Shown piece after piece: positions 1-8,165 of a DNA stretch of 64,000 nt. The stretch's first letter is position 1. The number at the start of each line of letters is the position of its first letter. The translations under genes were made by a program, and so were the position numbers. The DNA comes from Burkholderia ubonensis (GTDB lineage Bacteria; Pseudomonadota; Gammaproteobacteria; Burkholderiales; Burkholderiaceae). The notes under the pieces were generated by a model that saw only the letters and a program-made list of their open reading frames with translations, was not told the origin of the DNA and ran no database searches. Location of the stretch: positions 62,001 through 126,000 of the forward strand of contig NZ_CADFEB010000010.1 in NCBI RefSeq assembly GCF_902833085.1. Direction: 5' to 3'.

Positions 1-91
1 CCGGGAGCGCGCAAACTGCGATCGCTCGTTGCCACCCCAACCGGCCCGCACATTCGTGACGAAATATTTTCGAGAAATTTGCAGAAAGGGC

Positions 92-120
92 TTGTCAGGG
101 GTAAAAAACCCGTGCATAAT
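92..120 (+). promoter_or_regulatory. sigma-70 promoter of tRNA-Lys
   Basis: A -35 box TTGTCA (92-97) and a -10 box CATAAT (115-120) are separated by exactly 17 bases. They sit 13 bases before the mature tRNA 5' end, the usual position for a tRNA promoter. Confidence 0.7.
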
Positions 121-133
121 TTCACTTCTGTTG

Positions 134-209
134 GGGGCGTTAGCTCAGTTGGTAGAGCAGCGGACTCTTAATCCGTAGGTCGAGTGTTCGAGTCACTCAC
201 GCCCCACCA
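134..209 (+). tRNA. tRNA-Lys (anticodon CTT)
   Basis: The sequence folds as a cloverleaf. The acceptor arms are GGGGCGT (134-140) and ACGCCCC (199-205). The anticodon loop is CTCTTAA, giving anticodon CTT for lysine, and the TTCGAGT T-loop is present. The CCA end is encoded. The gene is complete, and it is also the integration target of the mini-island that follows. Confidence 0.96.
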
Positions 210-220
210 GGAATTCCGAA

Positions 221-251
221 GCCCGGTTAGCGAAAGCTGACCGGGCTTTTT
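221..251 (+). terminator. Rho-independent terminator of tRNA-Lys
   Basis: An 11-bp stem (221-231 with 236-246, one mismatch or fewer) closes a GAAA tetraloop and is followed by a run of T. A degenerate version of this same terminator lies at about 2190-2220 behind the second copy of the tRNA 3' end. Confidence 0.85.
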
Positions 252-364
252 GCTTTGGCCGGGACGTTTCCGGTCGATCGACACACCGAACCCGACTGAG
301 CAGGCCGTTAGTCTGCCAATCGTCACCCGCATCTGTCGCTGATGCCATCTTTCGCCTGTCCCCC

Positions 365-739
365 ATGCATTCCGGACGCAGCGTTCGCTGCGCAAACCCG
401 ATTCCGACCATCACTTGCGCTGACAATCTTTCCCAGATGCCGGGCCTTGCGAGCCTGCTGCAAAACGAAGATGGAACGCCGGTCAGCCCGTTCGAACTGC
501 GGTCCAGATTCGACAAGGCGCGTCGGCTGGCGGGCGTGTCGTTCCAGTTTCGCAATATTCGAGCAAAGGCGGCAAGTGATACCGGCGACCTTGCATACTC
601 GCAAGAACTGCCCGGACACCAGAGCCGGAACATGACCAAGCACTACGTCCGATCGCGGCGTGCGGCCGGTTCGATAACGCTTACCGACCCGGTTGCAGGA
701 TCGAAACCGGGCCAACTGGATCAATCAAACGCCGGTTGA
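365..739 (+). pseudogene. tyrosine integrase remnant (C-terminal part)
   Basis: The reading frame contains the end of a phage or island tyrosine recombinase. FQFRNIRAKAAS corresponds to the usual H-x-x-R box, LPGHQS to the LGH box, and TKHYVR holds the nucleophilic tyrosine. The core-binding domain and first catalytic arginine are missing. The box-II histidine is Asn here and the LLGH leucine is Pro, so the enzyme is almost certainly dead. It lies directly behind tRNA-Lys in the same direction, where an integrase of a tRNA-targeting element is expected. Confidence 0.75.
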
Positions 740-876
740 ACCAAGTTGGGCGGGCGGTTGCGGCGGCTACGGTGATTCGGCCGGCGGCAAACGGGCGCAC
801 GCACATCGAGCACCCCAGCGGCCGCCGCGAGGCGCAAGTGTTGCCATTCACTTATTTCACTTATTGCATTTGTTTC

Positions 877-933
877 AGATGGCCGCTACGCTTACAATCG
901 CGGCGCACGCGGTTGTAAGCGTAGCGGCCATCT
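877..933. repeat. perfect 21-bp inverted repeat before the toxin-antitoxin pair
   Basis: Bases 877-897 and 913-933 are perfect inverted copies separated by a 15-base GC-rich loop. The right arm ends 25 bases before the antitoxin ATG and overlaps the expected promoter region. No T-run follows, so it is not a standard terminator. An operator for the HTH antitoxin or a recombination site are the likeliest readings. Confidence 0.8.
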
Positions 934-958
934 AGTTCTAACTTTGAGAGAGGAATAT

Positions 959-1429
959 ATGCGCACCGTAGAGCGGATTCGGGAGATGACGCCACCGCCG
1001 ATGACGGAGAAGGATCTTGAAATGGCCCGCGTTGCACAGCGCTGCATCATGGAGGCTCTGGATCATTCGCGCGCGGCGCAAATCACTCTGACGACGGATA
1101 CCGGCGAACATCCATCCATCGCCCTTCCGCCTGCATCACTAAAATTCATCGGGCAATTACTCGGAGCAATGAGCGAGGGCCGGCAGATCACTCTCATGCC
1201 TGCAGACCGCGAATTCACGACCGTCGAAGCCGCCAACTTCCTCAACGTGTCGCGCCCATTCGTGATCAAGGAAATAGAAGCAGGCAGGCTCAAGCATCAC
1301 ATGGTCGGAACGCATCGTCGGATCGCGTTTGAAGACCTTATCGCATACGCTCGGCAAATGCGCAAAAAGCAAGTAGCTGCGCTGGACCGGTTGGCGGCAA
1401 ATGCCCAGGAACTAGGACTAGATTACTGA
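959..1429 (+). CDS. HTH (excisionase-type) antitoxin of a PIN toxin pair
   Basis: This 156-residue protein has a C-terminal MerR/excisionase-like helix-turn-helix (TTVEAANFLNVSRPFVIKEIEAG, about residues 80-105), the layout of antitoxins paired with PIN toxins. The ATG at 959 is preceded by GAGAGGAA at good spacing and is preferred over the in-frame TTG at 944. The stop is one base before the start of the PIN protein, so the two are co-transcribed. The protein probably binds the toxin through its N-terminal part and represses at the 877-933 palindrome. That role is inferred. Confidence 0.75.
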   Translation: MRTVERIREMTPPPMTEKDLEMARVAQRCIMEALDHSRAAQITLTTDTGEHPSIALPPASLKFIGQLLGAMSEGRQITLMPADREFTTVEAANFLNVSRPFVIKEIEAGRLKHHMVGTHRRIAFEDLIAYARQMRKKQVAALDRLAANAQELGLDY

Positions 1430-1430
1430 C

Positions 1431-2012
1431 ATGGCCGGCCACGTACGCTATACGGCTCTGCTCGATGCGTGCGTTCTGTTTCCGATCGCCGTCGCCGACT
1501 CGCTCATGAGTCTGGCGACTGCGGGACTCTTCGCCGCGAAGTGGACTCAACGTATCGAGCAGGAATGGATCACCAATCTGGAAGAACTTCGGCCGGAGCT
1601 AAAAGGTAGGCTCGAAGTGCGACGAGACGGCATGCGGGAAGCTGTGCCGGATTGGGAAGTGAACGAATCCGCATGGGCACCGCTCGTCGGGAATATGAAA
1701 CTACCAGACCCTGACGATCAGCATGTCTTGGCGGCGGCCATCGCGGGTCACGCCGATTGCATTGTGACGGCCAACCTCCGGGACTTCCCGGCTGAGATCG
1801 TCAGCCCGTATGGAATCGAAGTCATCCATCCCGACCGCTTCATCATCAACCAATGGGACCTAGACCATATCGCCACCATGTCGTCGTTCAAAGGCATGCG
1901 AGCTCGATGGAGAAATCCGAAAGCGACCCCCGAAGATTTCGCCCAGGCACTTGAACGTAATGGCCTACCGGCAACCGCTCAACGCATTCGCGAAGCGGCC
2001 GCTCTGATCTAG
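1431..2012 (+). CDS. PIN-domain ribonuclease toxin
   Basis: The 193-residue protein starts with LLDACVL, the first acidic residue of a PIN active site. It continues with an acidic mid-region and a DPDDQHVLAAAI motif near residue 95, then TANLRDF. This is the pattern of PIN-like (PIN_3 group) metal-dependent RNases. It follows the antitoxin by a single base. Family knowledge predicts cleavage of RNA, often tRNA. The target is unknown. The C-terminal 50 residues form a small extra domain typical of this long PIN subgroup. Confidence 0.8.
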   Translation: MAGHVRYTALLDACVLFPIAVADSLMSLATAGLFAAKWTQRIEQEWITNLEELRPELKGRLEVRRDGMREAVPDWEVNESAWAPLVGNMKLPDPDDQHVLAAAIAGHADCIVTANLRDFPAEIVSPYGIEVIHPDRFIINQWDLDHIATMSSFKGMRARWRNPKATPEDFAQALERNGLPATAQRIREAAALI

Positions 2013-2136
2013 ATCGAGCCTTCTACAATTTGAGGTCAGGATCACGTGTGGCGCGGATTCCAGTCTTTCGCGTAAACGACGATTCTTAGAGGCGAACCAC
2101 CAAAAGAGCCTTGATCGCAGACGAGTTTACGATTGC

Positions 2137-2222
2137 CTCTTAATCCGCAGGTCAAATGTACAAGTCACTCCCCCCACCAGGAATGCCAAAGGCCGGTCAG
2201 CACAAGCCGACCGACCTTTTCC
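2137..2222 (+). repeat. degenerate second copy of tRNA-Lys 3' half and terminator (island end)
   Basis: Starting at the anticodon-loop sequence CTCTTAATCCG, this stretch repeats 165 onward with scattered changes. It runs through CCACCAGGAAT and into a weakened hairpin followed by TTTT. The offset is 1,972 bases (1,970 after a 2-base gap). It marks the far attachment site of a 2-kb element in tRNA-Lys, or the remains of a tandem tRNA gene. The bases between 2013 and 2136 hold no recognisable gene. Confidence 0.75.
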
Positions 2223-2271
2223 GTTTGGCGGGCCGAAAATGTGGCGGCCGGTCGCGATCCGGCCGCGCCGC

Positions 2272-3030
2272 TCAAACCACCACCGCCGCCTGCGCGAGCG
2301 TCGAAACGAACCGCGCGGTACGCGCATCACGCGGCCGGCTGAACAAATCGCGCGACGCCCCGCTTTCCACCACGCGCCCCTCCGCAAGAAACACGGCGTC
2401 GTGCGCGATCGACGCGGCGAGCCGCAGGTCGTGCGTCGCCATCAGCATCGTCGTGCCTTCGCGCGCGAGCTGCCGCAGCACTTCGACCACTTCGACGGAC
2501 AGCTCGGGATCGAGCGCCGACGTCGGCTCGTCGCACAGCAGCACCTGCGGCGACGGCGCGAGCGCGCGTGCGATCGCGACGCGCTGCTGCTGACCGCCCG
2601 ACAGCGTCGACGGCCATGCGTCGGCCTTGTCCGCGATGCCGACTTTCGCGAGCAGCGCGAGCGCCCGCTCGCGCGCGCGTTCGCGGCTCCACTTCTGCAC
2701 CGTGACGAGCCCCTCCATCACGTTCTGCGCGACCGTCAGATGCGGAAACAGCTGGAAGTTCTGGAACACCATGCCGGTCTGCCGGCGCACCGCGAGCACC
2801 GCGTCGCGCGACGGCCGGCGGCCAGCCGAGAATTCGACGTGCGCGTCGCCGACCGTCAGCGCGCCGGCTTCCGGCACCTCGAGCAGGTTCACGCAGCGCA
2901 AGAGCGTGCTCTTGCCGCTGCCGGACGGGCCGATCAGCGCGGTGACGCTGCCGGGCTTCAGCGCGAGATCGACCTGCGCGAGCACCCGCTGCGCGCCGAA
3001 CGACTTGTCGATGCGTTCGAGCCGGATCAT
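2272..3030 (-). CDS. tcyN: polar amino acid (cystine-type) ABC transporter ATP-binding protein
   Basis: The 252-residue ATPase carries Walker A GPSGSGKST (about residue 34), Q-loop, signature LSGGQQQR, Walker B LLCDEPTSALDPE and the H-loop ATHD. It energises uptake of an amino acid. The start ATG overlaps the permease stop by four bases, so the pair is translationally coupled. A much longer frame runs upstream of the ATG through the permease gene in another frame and is not real. Cystine specificity is inferred from the binding protein. Confidence 0.85.
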   Translation of the reverse strand: MIRLERIDKSFGAQRVLAQVDLALKPGSVTALIGPSGSGKSTLLRCVNLLEVPEAGALTVGDAHVEFSAGRRPSRDAVLAVRRQTGMVFQNFQLFPHLTVAQNVMEGLVTVQKWSRERARERALALLAKVGIADKADAWPSTLSGGQQQRVAIARALAPSPQVLLCDEPTSALDPELSVEVVEVLRQLAREGTTMLMATHDLRLAASIAHDAVFLAEGRVVESGASRDLFSRPRDARTARFVSTLAQAAVVV

Positions 3031-3707
3031 CGCAGCTCCGCGTGGAACCGCGCATGGCGGCCGAAATGCGTTTCGAGGCGCAGCTGCAGCGTCGACAGCA
3101 CCGAGCTGAACAGCAGGTAGATCAACGCGGCCTCGGTATAGAGGATCAGCGGCTCGTAGGTCACGGCCGCGATGCGCTGCGCGGCCTGGAAGATCTCCGG
3201 CACGGTCAGCACCGCCGCGAGCGACGTGTCCTTGACGAGCGAGATGAACGAATTCGACAGCGCGGGCAGCGCGACGCGCGCCGCCTGCGGCAGGATCGCG
3301 CGGCGCAGCGCCTGCGCGCGCGTCATCGCCATCGAGTAGGCGGCTTCCCACTGTCCCTTCGGGATCGATTCGATCACGCCGCGAATCACCTCGGCGTTGT
3401 ACGCGCCGACGTTCAGCGAAAAGCCGATCACGGCCGCCGTCAGCGGATCGAGCACGATGCCGACGTTCGGCAGCCCGTAGAAGATCACGAACAGCTGCAC
3501 GAGCAGCGGCGAGCCGCGAAACAGCCAGATGTAAAAGCGCACGGCCGCCTGCGCCCAGCGCGGCCCGAACAGGCGCGCGAGCGCGGCGGCGAACGCGAGC
3601 AGCAGGCCGATCGCGAACGACGCCAGCGTCAGCGGCACCGTGAACACGAGCCCCGCGTACAGCAGGGGCCACAGCGATTGCGCCATCAGGTGCAGCCACG
3701 CCGGCAT
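3027..3707 (-). CDS. tcyL: polar amino acid (cystine-type) ABC transporter permease
   Basis: This 226-residue His/Glu/Gln/Arg-family permease has about five membrane segments. The EAA loop (EAAYSMAMTRAQALRRAILPQA, near residues 120-141) contacts the ATPase. Its length matches the TcyL/YecS type. It sits 14 bases behind the binding-protein gene and overlaps the ATPase gene. Together the three genes form a complete importer. Substrate assignment rests on the neighbour. Confidence 0.85.
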   Translation of the reverse strand: MPAWLHLMAQSLWPLLYAGLVFTVPLTLASFAIGLLLAFAAALARLFGPRWAQAAVRFYIWLFRGSPLLVQLFVIFYGLPNVGIVLDPLTAAVIGFSLNVGAYNAEVIRGVIESIPKGQWEAAYSMAMTRAQALRRAILPQAARVALPALSNSFISLVKDTSLAAVLTVPEIFQAAQRIAAVTYEPLILYTEAALIYLLFSSVLSTLQLRLETHFGRHARFHAELR

Positions 3708-3721
3708 GGTTCAGCCCCGCG

Positions 3722-4504
3722 TCACTGCTGCGACACGTCGTGGCCGAAGTACTTCTGCGAGATCTTCGCGTAAGTGCCGTCGGCCTTGATATCGGCGAGC
3801 GCCTTATCGATCGCCGCGCGCAGCTCGGGGCTGCCCTTGCGGATCAGCACGCCCGACTGGTCGCCCGCACCGGACGTGTCCGTCGCCGCGATCTTCAGCT
3901 TCGCGTCGGGCTTGTGCTTGCGGAAGTCGAGGTACGACAGCGAATCGTTGACCGTCGCGTCGACGCGCCCCGACGTCAGCAGATCGATCGCCTCGTTGAA
4001 GCCCTGCACCGCGACGACGTCCGCGCCATGCGCGGCGGCGAGCTTGCCGAAGTTGCTCGTCAGCGTATTCGCCGACTTGCGGCCCTTCAGGTCGTCGAAC
4101 GACCGGATCGTCGCGTTGTCCGCACGCACGATCAGCACGGCGCGCGACGTGATGTACGGCGCCGAGAAGTCGTACTTCGCCTTGCGCGCGTCGGTAATCG
4201 CCACTTCGTTCACGACCGCGTCGTAACGGTTCACGTCGAGGCCCGCGATCAGCCCGTCCCATTTGCCCTCGACGAACTGCGGCTTCACGCCGAGACGCTG
4301 CGCGATCGCGGTCGCGATGTCGACGTCGAAGCCCGTCAGCCGGCCCGTCTCGTCGTGGTACGTGAACGGCGCATACGTGCCTTCGGTGCCGACCCGGAAC
4401 ACGCCGGACGACTTGATGTGCGAGAGGTCGTCTGCGGCGAAGGCATTCGCAGCCGCAACGATCGGCAGCAACGCGACAAGCAGCATGGAGCGGATGAGTT
4501 TCAT
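3722..4504 (-). CDS. tcyJ: periplasmic cystine-type substrate-binding protein
   Basis: The 260-residue protein starts with a Sec signal peptide (cleavage after about AFA-23), followed by a family-3 solute-binding fold. The stretch GLDVNRYDAVVNEVAITDARK resembles the TcyJ/FliY cystine-binding group more than the arginine or glutamine groups. It is the first gene of a three-gene operon and is expected to bind its ligand in the periplasm and deliver it to the permease. Cystine is the likeliest ligand. Another polar amino acid is possible. Confidence 0.8.
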   Translation of the reverse strand: MKLIRSMLLVALLPIVAAANAFAADDLSHIKSSGVFRVGTEGTYAPFTYHDETGRLTGFDVDIATAIAQRLGVKPQFVEGKWDGLIAGLDVNRYDAVVNEVAITDARKAKYDFSAPYITSRAVLIVRADNATIRSFDDLKGRKSANTLTSNFGKLAAAHGADVVAVQGFNEAIDLLTSGRVDATVNDSLSYLDFRKHKPDAKLKIAATDTSGAGDQSGVLIRKGSPELRAAIDKALADIKADGTYAKISQKYFGHDVSQQ

Positions 4505-4703
4505 GGCACGGACCCCGAATGATTGGACAAGGTGATCGATCTCGCCGGCGCGGCCTGCCGCGCGAGCGGTCCGCGAATTCTACCGACGGCCCGATGGCCG
4601 GCAAAAACGCAAATCGGCTAACGATATGAGCGTGTCGAATAACGCGCGAACCGCGTCACGACGGGCATTGCCGGCCGCTCCTCCTTAACGTCAGACGAAA
4701 CCT

Positions 4704-4736
4704 CGCGTAACGCGGCGCACGACGCCGCGTTACGCG
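4704..4736. repeat. perfect 14-bp inverted repeat in a 340-bp gene-free stretch
   Basis: CGCGTAACGCGGCG (4704-4717) is mirrored perfectly at 4723-4736 around a 5-base loop. There is no T-run, so it is not a classic terminator. The gap 4505-4845 between the divergent transporter operon and the small exported protein gene contains nothing else I recognise. Confidence 0.7.
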
Positions 4737-4845
4737 TAGTTACAGAAGCGACAACGCGGTATCACCCGCGCCGTGGGCCATACGTACCATTGAAGCAGGG
4801 AGGTGATTGTTCGCGGGCAGTCGGCCGCGAAAGGAGTGAAGAGTG

Positions 4846-5124
4846 ATGAAGCGAATCCTGTTGTCCGGCGTCATCGGCATTGCGGCGGCCTGCGTGTCGG
4901 CAAGCGCATTCGCACGTGCCGACGTCGGCGTGTACTTCGGCGTGCCGGGCCCGGTGATCGAAACGCCGCCTCCGGTGGTCTACGCGCCGCCGCCCGTCTA
5001 TTACGAACCTGCGCCTGCCTACTACTACGGCCCGTACTACGATGACTACCGCTACCGCCGCTGGCACGACAACGGCTGGCATCGCGGCTGGCGCCATCAC
5101 CACCATCACGGCGGCGAAGATTGA
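4846..5124 (+). CDS. small exported Pro/Tyr/His-rich protein
   Basis: The 92-residue product has a signal peptide ending near AFA. The mature part is rich in Pro, Tyr and Gly (PPPVVYAPPPVYYEPAPAYYYG) and ends in a basic and histidine tail (RHHHHHGGED). The ATG at 4846 has AAGGAG nine bases upstream. An overlapping GTG lies three bases earlier. It resembles small periplasmic YXWGXW/PXPV-repeat-like proteins common in Burkholderia. The histidine tail could bind metal, but no function is known. Confidence 0.75.
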   Translation: MKRILLSGVIGIAAACVSASAFARADVGVYFGVPGPVIETPPPVVYAPPPVYYEPAPAYYYGPYYDDYRYRRWHDNGWHRGWRHHHHHGGED

Positions 5125-5193
5125 CCACCGCCGCGCGCCGCCGGCGGACATCGCGCCACCCGGTGGCGCGGCGGCATGCGAGCGCCGCCGCGC

Positions 5194-6648
5194 TCACCAC
5201 GGCAGCGAATACGTCTTCGTGTTCGTGAAGCTCTTCATCGCTTCCTGCACGCCTTCCTTGTAGCCGAGCCCCGAATCCTTCACGCCGCCGAACGGCGTCA
5301 GTTCGAGCCGATATCCGGGCACTTCGCGCACGTTCACGCTGCCGACTTCCAGCTCGGTGATGAAGCGCGTGATGGTGTCGAAGCGGTTCGTGCAGATCGA
5401 CGACGACAGCGCATAGTCGGTGCTGTTCGACATCCGGATCGCGTCGTCGATGTCGCGAAAGCGCATGATCGGCGACACCGGCCCGAAGGTCTCGTGCTTC
5501 ACGAGCGGCATGTCGGGCGTCACGCGATCGACGACCGTCGGCGCATACACCGCGCCGTCGCGCACGTTGCCGGCCAAAAGACGCGCGCCGCGCGCGAGCG
5601 CGTCGTTCACCTGCTGCTCGCAGAACTTCGCGGCCGCCTCGTCGATCACCGTGCCCATGTCGACCGACGGATCGGCCGGATCGCCGTACGACCACGCGCG
5701 CGTCTTCTCGACCACCAGCTCGGTGAAGCGGTCGGCAACCGCCTCGTGCACGAGCATCCGCTTGATCGCCGTGCAGCGCTGCCCCGAGTTCCGGTACGAG
5801 CCCGACACCGCGAGCGTGCTCGCCTCGTCGAGGTCGGCGTCCTCCATCACGATGATCGGATCGTTGCCGCCTAGCTCGAGCACCGCGCGCCTGTAGCCCA
5901 TCCGCGCGGCGATCGACTTGCCGATCGACACGCCGCCCGTGAACGTGATCAGGTCGATCGCGGGGTTCGTGACCAGCTCGTCGGCGATCTCCTTCGGGTC
6001 GCCGGTGATCACCTGCAGCATCTGCGGCGGCAGGCCCGCTTCGTACAGGATGTCCGCGAACAGGCAGCACGACAGCGGCACCTTCTCCGAAGGCTTCACG
6101 ACGATCCGGTTGTTGGTCGCGACCGCCGGCACGACCTTGTGCGCGACCTGGTTCATCGGGTGGTTGAACGGCGTGATCGCCGAGATCACGCCGAGCAGCG
6201 GCTCGCGCTGCGTGTACACGCGGCGCTTCTGGCCGTGCGGCGTCAGGTCGCACGAGAAGATCTGGCCGTCGTCCTTCAGCACCTCGCCCGCGCCGAACGT
6301 CAGCACGTCCGCGACGCGGCCCGCTTCGTACGTCGTGTCCTTGATGCACAGCCCCGATTCGGCGGTGATCAGCGCCGCGATCTCGGCGGTGCGCGAGCGC
6401 ACGATGTCGGCCGCACGGCGCAGGATCGCCGCGCGGTCGTGGCGCGTGAGCGTCGGCCGGTACGCGCGCGCGACCGCGAACGCGCGCCGCACGTCGTCGA
6501 GCGTCGCCTTCGGCACGGTGCCGACCAGCGCGCCGTCGTACGGATTGCGCACGTCGATCGTCGCGTCGCGACGAATCCGTTCGCCGTCGATCCGCAATGC
6601 TTCGCGACGGATCTCGCCGCCCCCCGTCGATGCTGCCATGGCGTTCAT
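5194..6648 (-). CDS. phnY: phosphonoacetaldehyde dehydrogenase
   Basis: The 484-residue aldehyde dehydrogenase contains the catalytic Cys in NSGQRCTAI, the Glu in LELGGNDP and the NAD-binding region. It closely fits PhnY, which oxidises phosphonoacetaldehyde to phosphonoacetate. The neighbour 29 bases upstream is phosphonoacetate hydrolase, the next enzyme in the route. The start at 6648 has a GGGAGC ribosome site. A long frame continuing upstream runs out of phase through phnA and is spurious. The final products of the two enzymes are acetate and phosphate. Confidence 0.9.
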   Translation of the reverse strand: MNAMAASTGGGEIRREALRIDGERIRRDATIDVRNPYDGALVGTVPKATLDDVRRAFAVARAYRPTLTRHDRAAILRRAADIVRSRTAEIAALITAESGLCIKDTTYEAGRVADVLTFGAGEVLKDDGQIFSCDLTPHGQKRRVYTQREPLLGVISAITPFNHPMNQVAHKVVPAVATNNRIVVKPSEKVPLSCCLFADILYEAGLPPQMLQVITGDPKEIADELVTNPAIDLITFTGGVSIGKSIAARMGYRRAVLELGGNDPIIVMEDADLDEASTLAVSGSYRNSGQRCTAIKRMLVHEAVADRFTELVVEKTRAWSYGDPADPSVDMGTVIDEAAAKFCEQQVNDALARGARLLAGNVRDGAVYAPTVVDRVTPDMPLVKHETFGPVSPIMRFRDIDDAIRMSNSTDYALSSSICTNRFDTITRFITELEVGSVNVREVPGYRLELTPFGGVKDSGLGYKEGVQEAMKSFTNTKTYSLPW

Positions 6649-6677
6649 GAATGAGCTCCCTTCCGGATTCGTTCGCA

Positions 6678-7916
6678 TCACTGAAGATGGTTGAGCGCGA
6701 TGTCGATGACGTCGAAGTTGCGCAGCCGCGCACGGCCCGCCGCGTCGGCGTCGACCGGCCGGCTGAAGACGAGCGGCACGATCTGCTCGGAGAGCCCGCC
6801 GTGCGAGCGCAGCGGCACGTCGAGGCCCGACAAGTCGTGCCTGCTGCGGCGCGTGCCGAGCACGACGTCCTGCCGCGACACCACGATCAGGTCGCCCAGC
6901 CGGGCCGGCGGCAGCTCGAACCGTGCGCAGCCTTCGGCGCCCGTCAGCGCGAGCTCGATCCCGTCGACGGCGGCGAGTCGCGCGCGCAGCGCGTCGACGT
7001 CGGCCGACGCCGGCACGTAGACGGTCGCGAACGAACCGAGCGCGCCGTGGTGCACGACGTACGGATCGGTGATCGGCAGGATCACGCGCGCGGCGTCCGC
7101 GCCGAGCCAGTCGTCGAACAGTTCCTGCAGGTAGATCACGTTCGGCTCGCCGGTCGCGGCGTCGTGCTTCGCGTTCATTCCATGGTCGGCGGTGAGCGCG
7201 ACGATCGCGCCGAGTTCGTCGAGCCGCTTCAGGTAGCCGTCCATCATCGCGTAGAACGCGTTCGCGCCGGGCGTGCCGGGCGCGCACTTGTGCTGCACGT
7301 AGTCGGTGGTCGACAGGTACATCAGGTCGACCGGGCGCGTCTCGAGCAGCCGCACGCCCGCGGCGAACACGAACTCCGACAGGTCCGCGCTGTACACGTC
7401 CGGCACCGGCTTGCCGACCAGCTCGAGCACGTCGTCGATGCCGTTTTCCGCGATGGTCGCGCAGTCGGCCTTCTCCGACGAGAAGCAGATGCCCTTCAGC
7501 CCGTTGCCGAGCAGGCGGCGCAGCTTGTCCTTGGCAGTCACCACCGCGACGCGCGCGCCCCGGTCGGCGAACGCCGCGAGCACGGTCGGCGCGACGAGGT
7601 ACTTCGGATCGTTCATCAGCACTTCGGCGCCGCTGTCGCGATCGTAGAAATAGTTGCCGCTGATCCCGTGCACCGACGGCGGCACGCCCGTCACGATCGA
7701 CAGGTTGTTCGGGTTCGTGAAGCTCGGCACCACGCACTCGCCCTTCAGCGCCGTCCCCGGCTTCAGCAACGTGCGCAGGAACGGCGCGACGCCGGCCTCG
7801 GCCGCCTGCTCCAGATATTCGTATGCGCATCCGTCCACGCACACCACCACCACCGGCAGGCTCATCCAGTTGTAGCGGCGGCCGTTCACTTCCACGGAAA
7901 CAGGCGTTTCGGTCAT
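6678..7916 (-). CDS. phnA: phosphonoacetate hydrolase
   Basis: The 412-residue alkaline-phosphatase-superfamily enzyme has VCVDG near the N-terminus, the nucleophile threonine in PSFTNPNN and the metal ligands in TTDYVQH and TADHGMNAKHD. PhnA uses two zinc ions to cleave the C-P bond of phosphonoacetate to acetate and phosphate. The ATG at 7916 follows AAAGGA. The earlier GTG-type start in the same frame lacks a ribosome site. phnA is first in the phnA-phnY operon and is divergent from the FAD oxidase gene. The 249-base gap probably holds both promoters. Confidence 0.92.
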   Translation of the reverse strand: MTETPVSVEVNGRRYNWMSLPVVVVCVDGCAYEYLEQAAEAGVAPFLRTLLKPGTALKGECVVPSFTNPNNLSIVTGVPPSVHGISGNYFYDRDSGAEVLMNDPKYLVAPTVLAAFADRGARVAVVTAKDKLRRLLGNGLKGICFSSEKADCATIAENGIDDVLELVGKPVPDVYSADLSEFVFAAGVRLLETRPVDLMYLSTTDYVQHKCAPGTPGANAFYAMMDGYLKRLDELGAIVALTADHGMNAKHDAATGEPNVIYLQELFDDWLGADAARVILPITDPYVVHHGALGSFATVYVPASADVDALRARLAAVDGIELALTGAEGCARFELPPARLGDLIVVSRQDVVLGTRRSRHDLSGLDVPLRSHGGLSEQIVPLVFSRPVDADAAGRARLRNFDVIDIALNHLQ

Positions 7917-8165
7917 GACAATCCTTTCGATGCGGAGGGAGAGCGGCGCCGGCATCCGTGCCCGGCGGCGCTTCGATGCTTGACATTAAAATCGATGGTT
8001 TGTAGATTGTCAACAATAGGCAGAGAACAGAATGCAATGTGCCGGTCGGTCGTGGCGACGACTTCGGCATGTTTTATCGGGTGGTCAAAAAGCGCGGCTA
8101 CCTTCCGTATCCGGCCGTGCGCGACACGGCCGCCTTTCCATCCTTGCGATACGACTGATCGACTG

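Noticed and set aside
2272..3699. A 475-residue leftward frame covering the ABC ATPase and permease region
   Set aside because: Only its last 252 codons code for the ATPase. The upstream part is the permease gene read in the wrong frame, and the true permease frame is intact.
5194..8070. A 958-residue leftward frame covering phnY and phnA
   Set aside because: The N-terminal half is an Arg-rich out-of-phase reading of phnA. The phnA frame is complete and recognisable.
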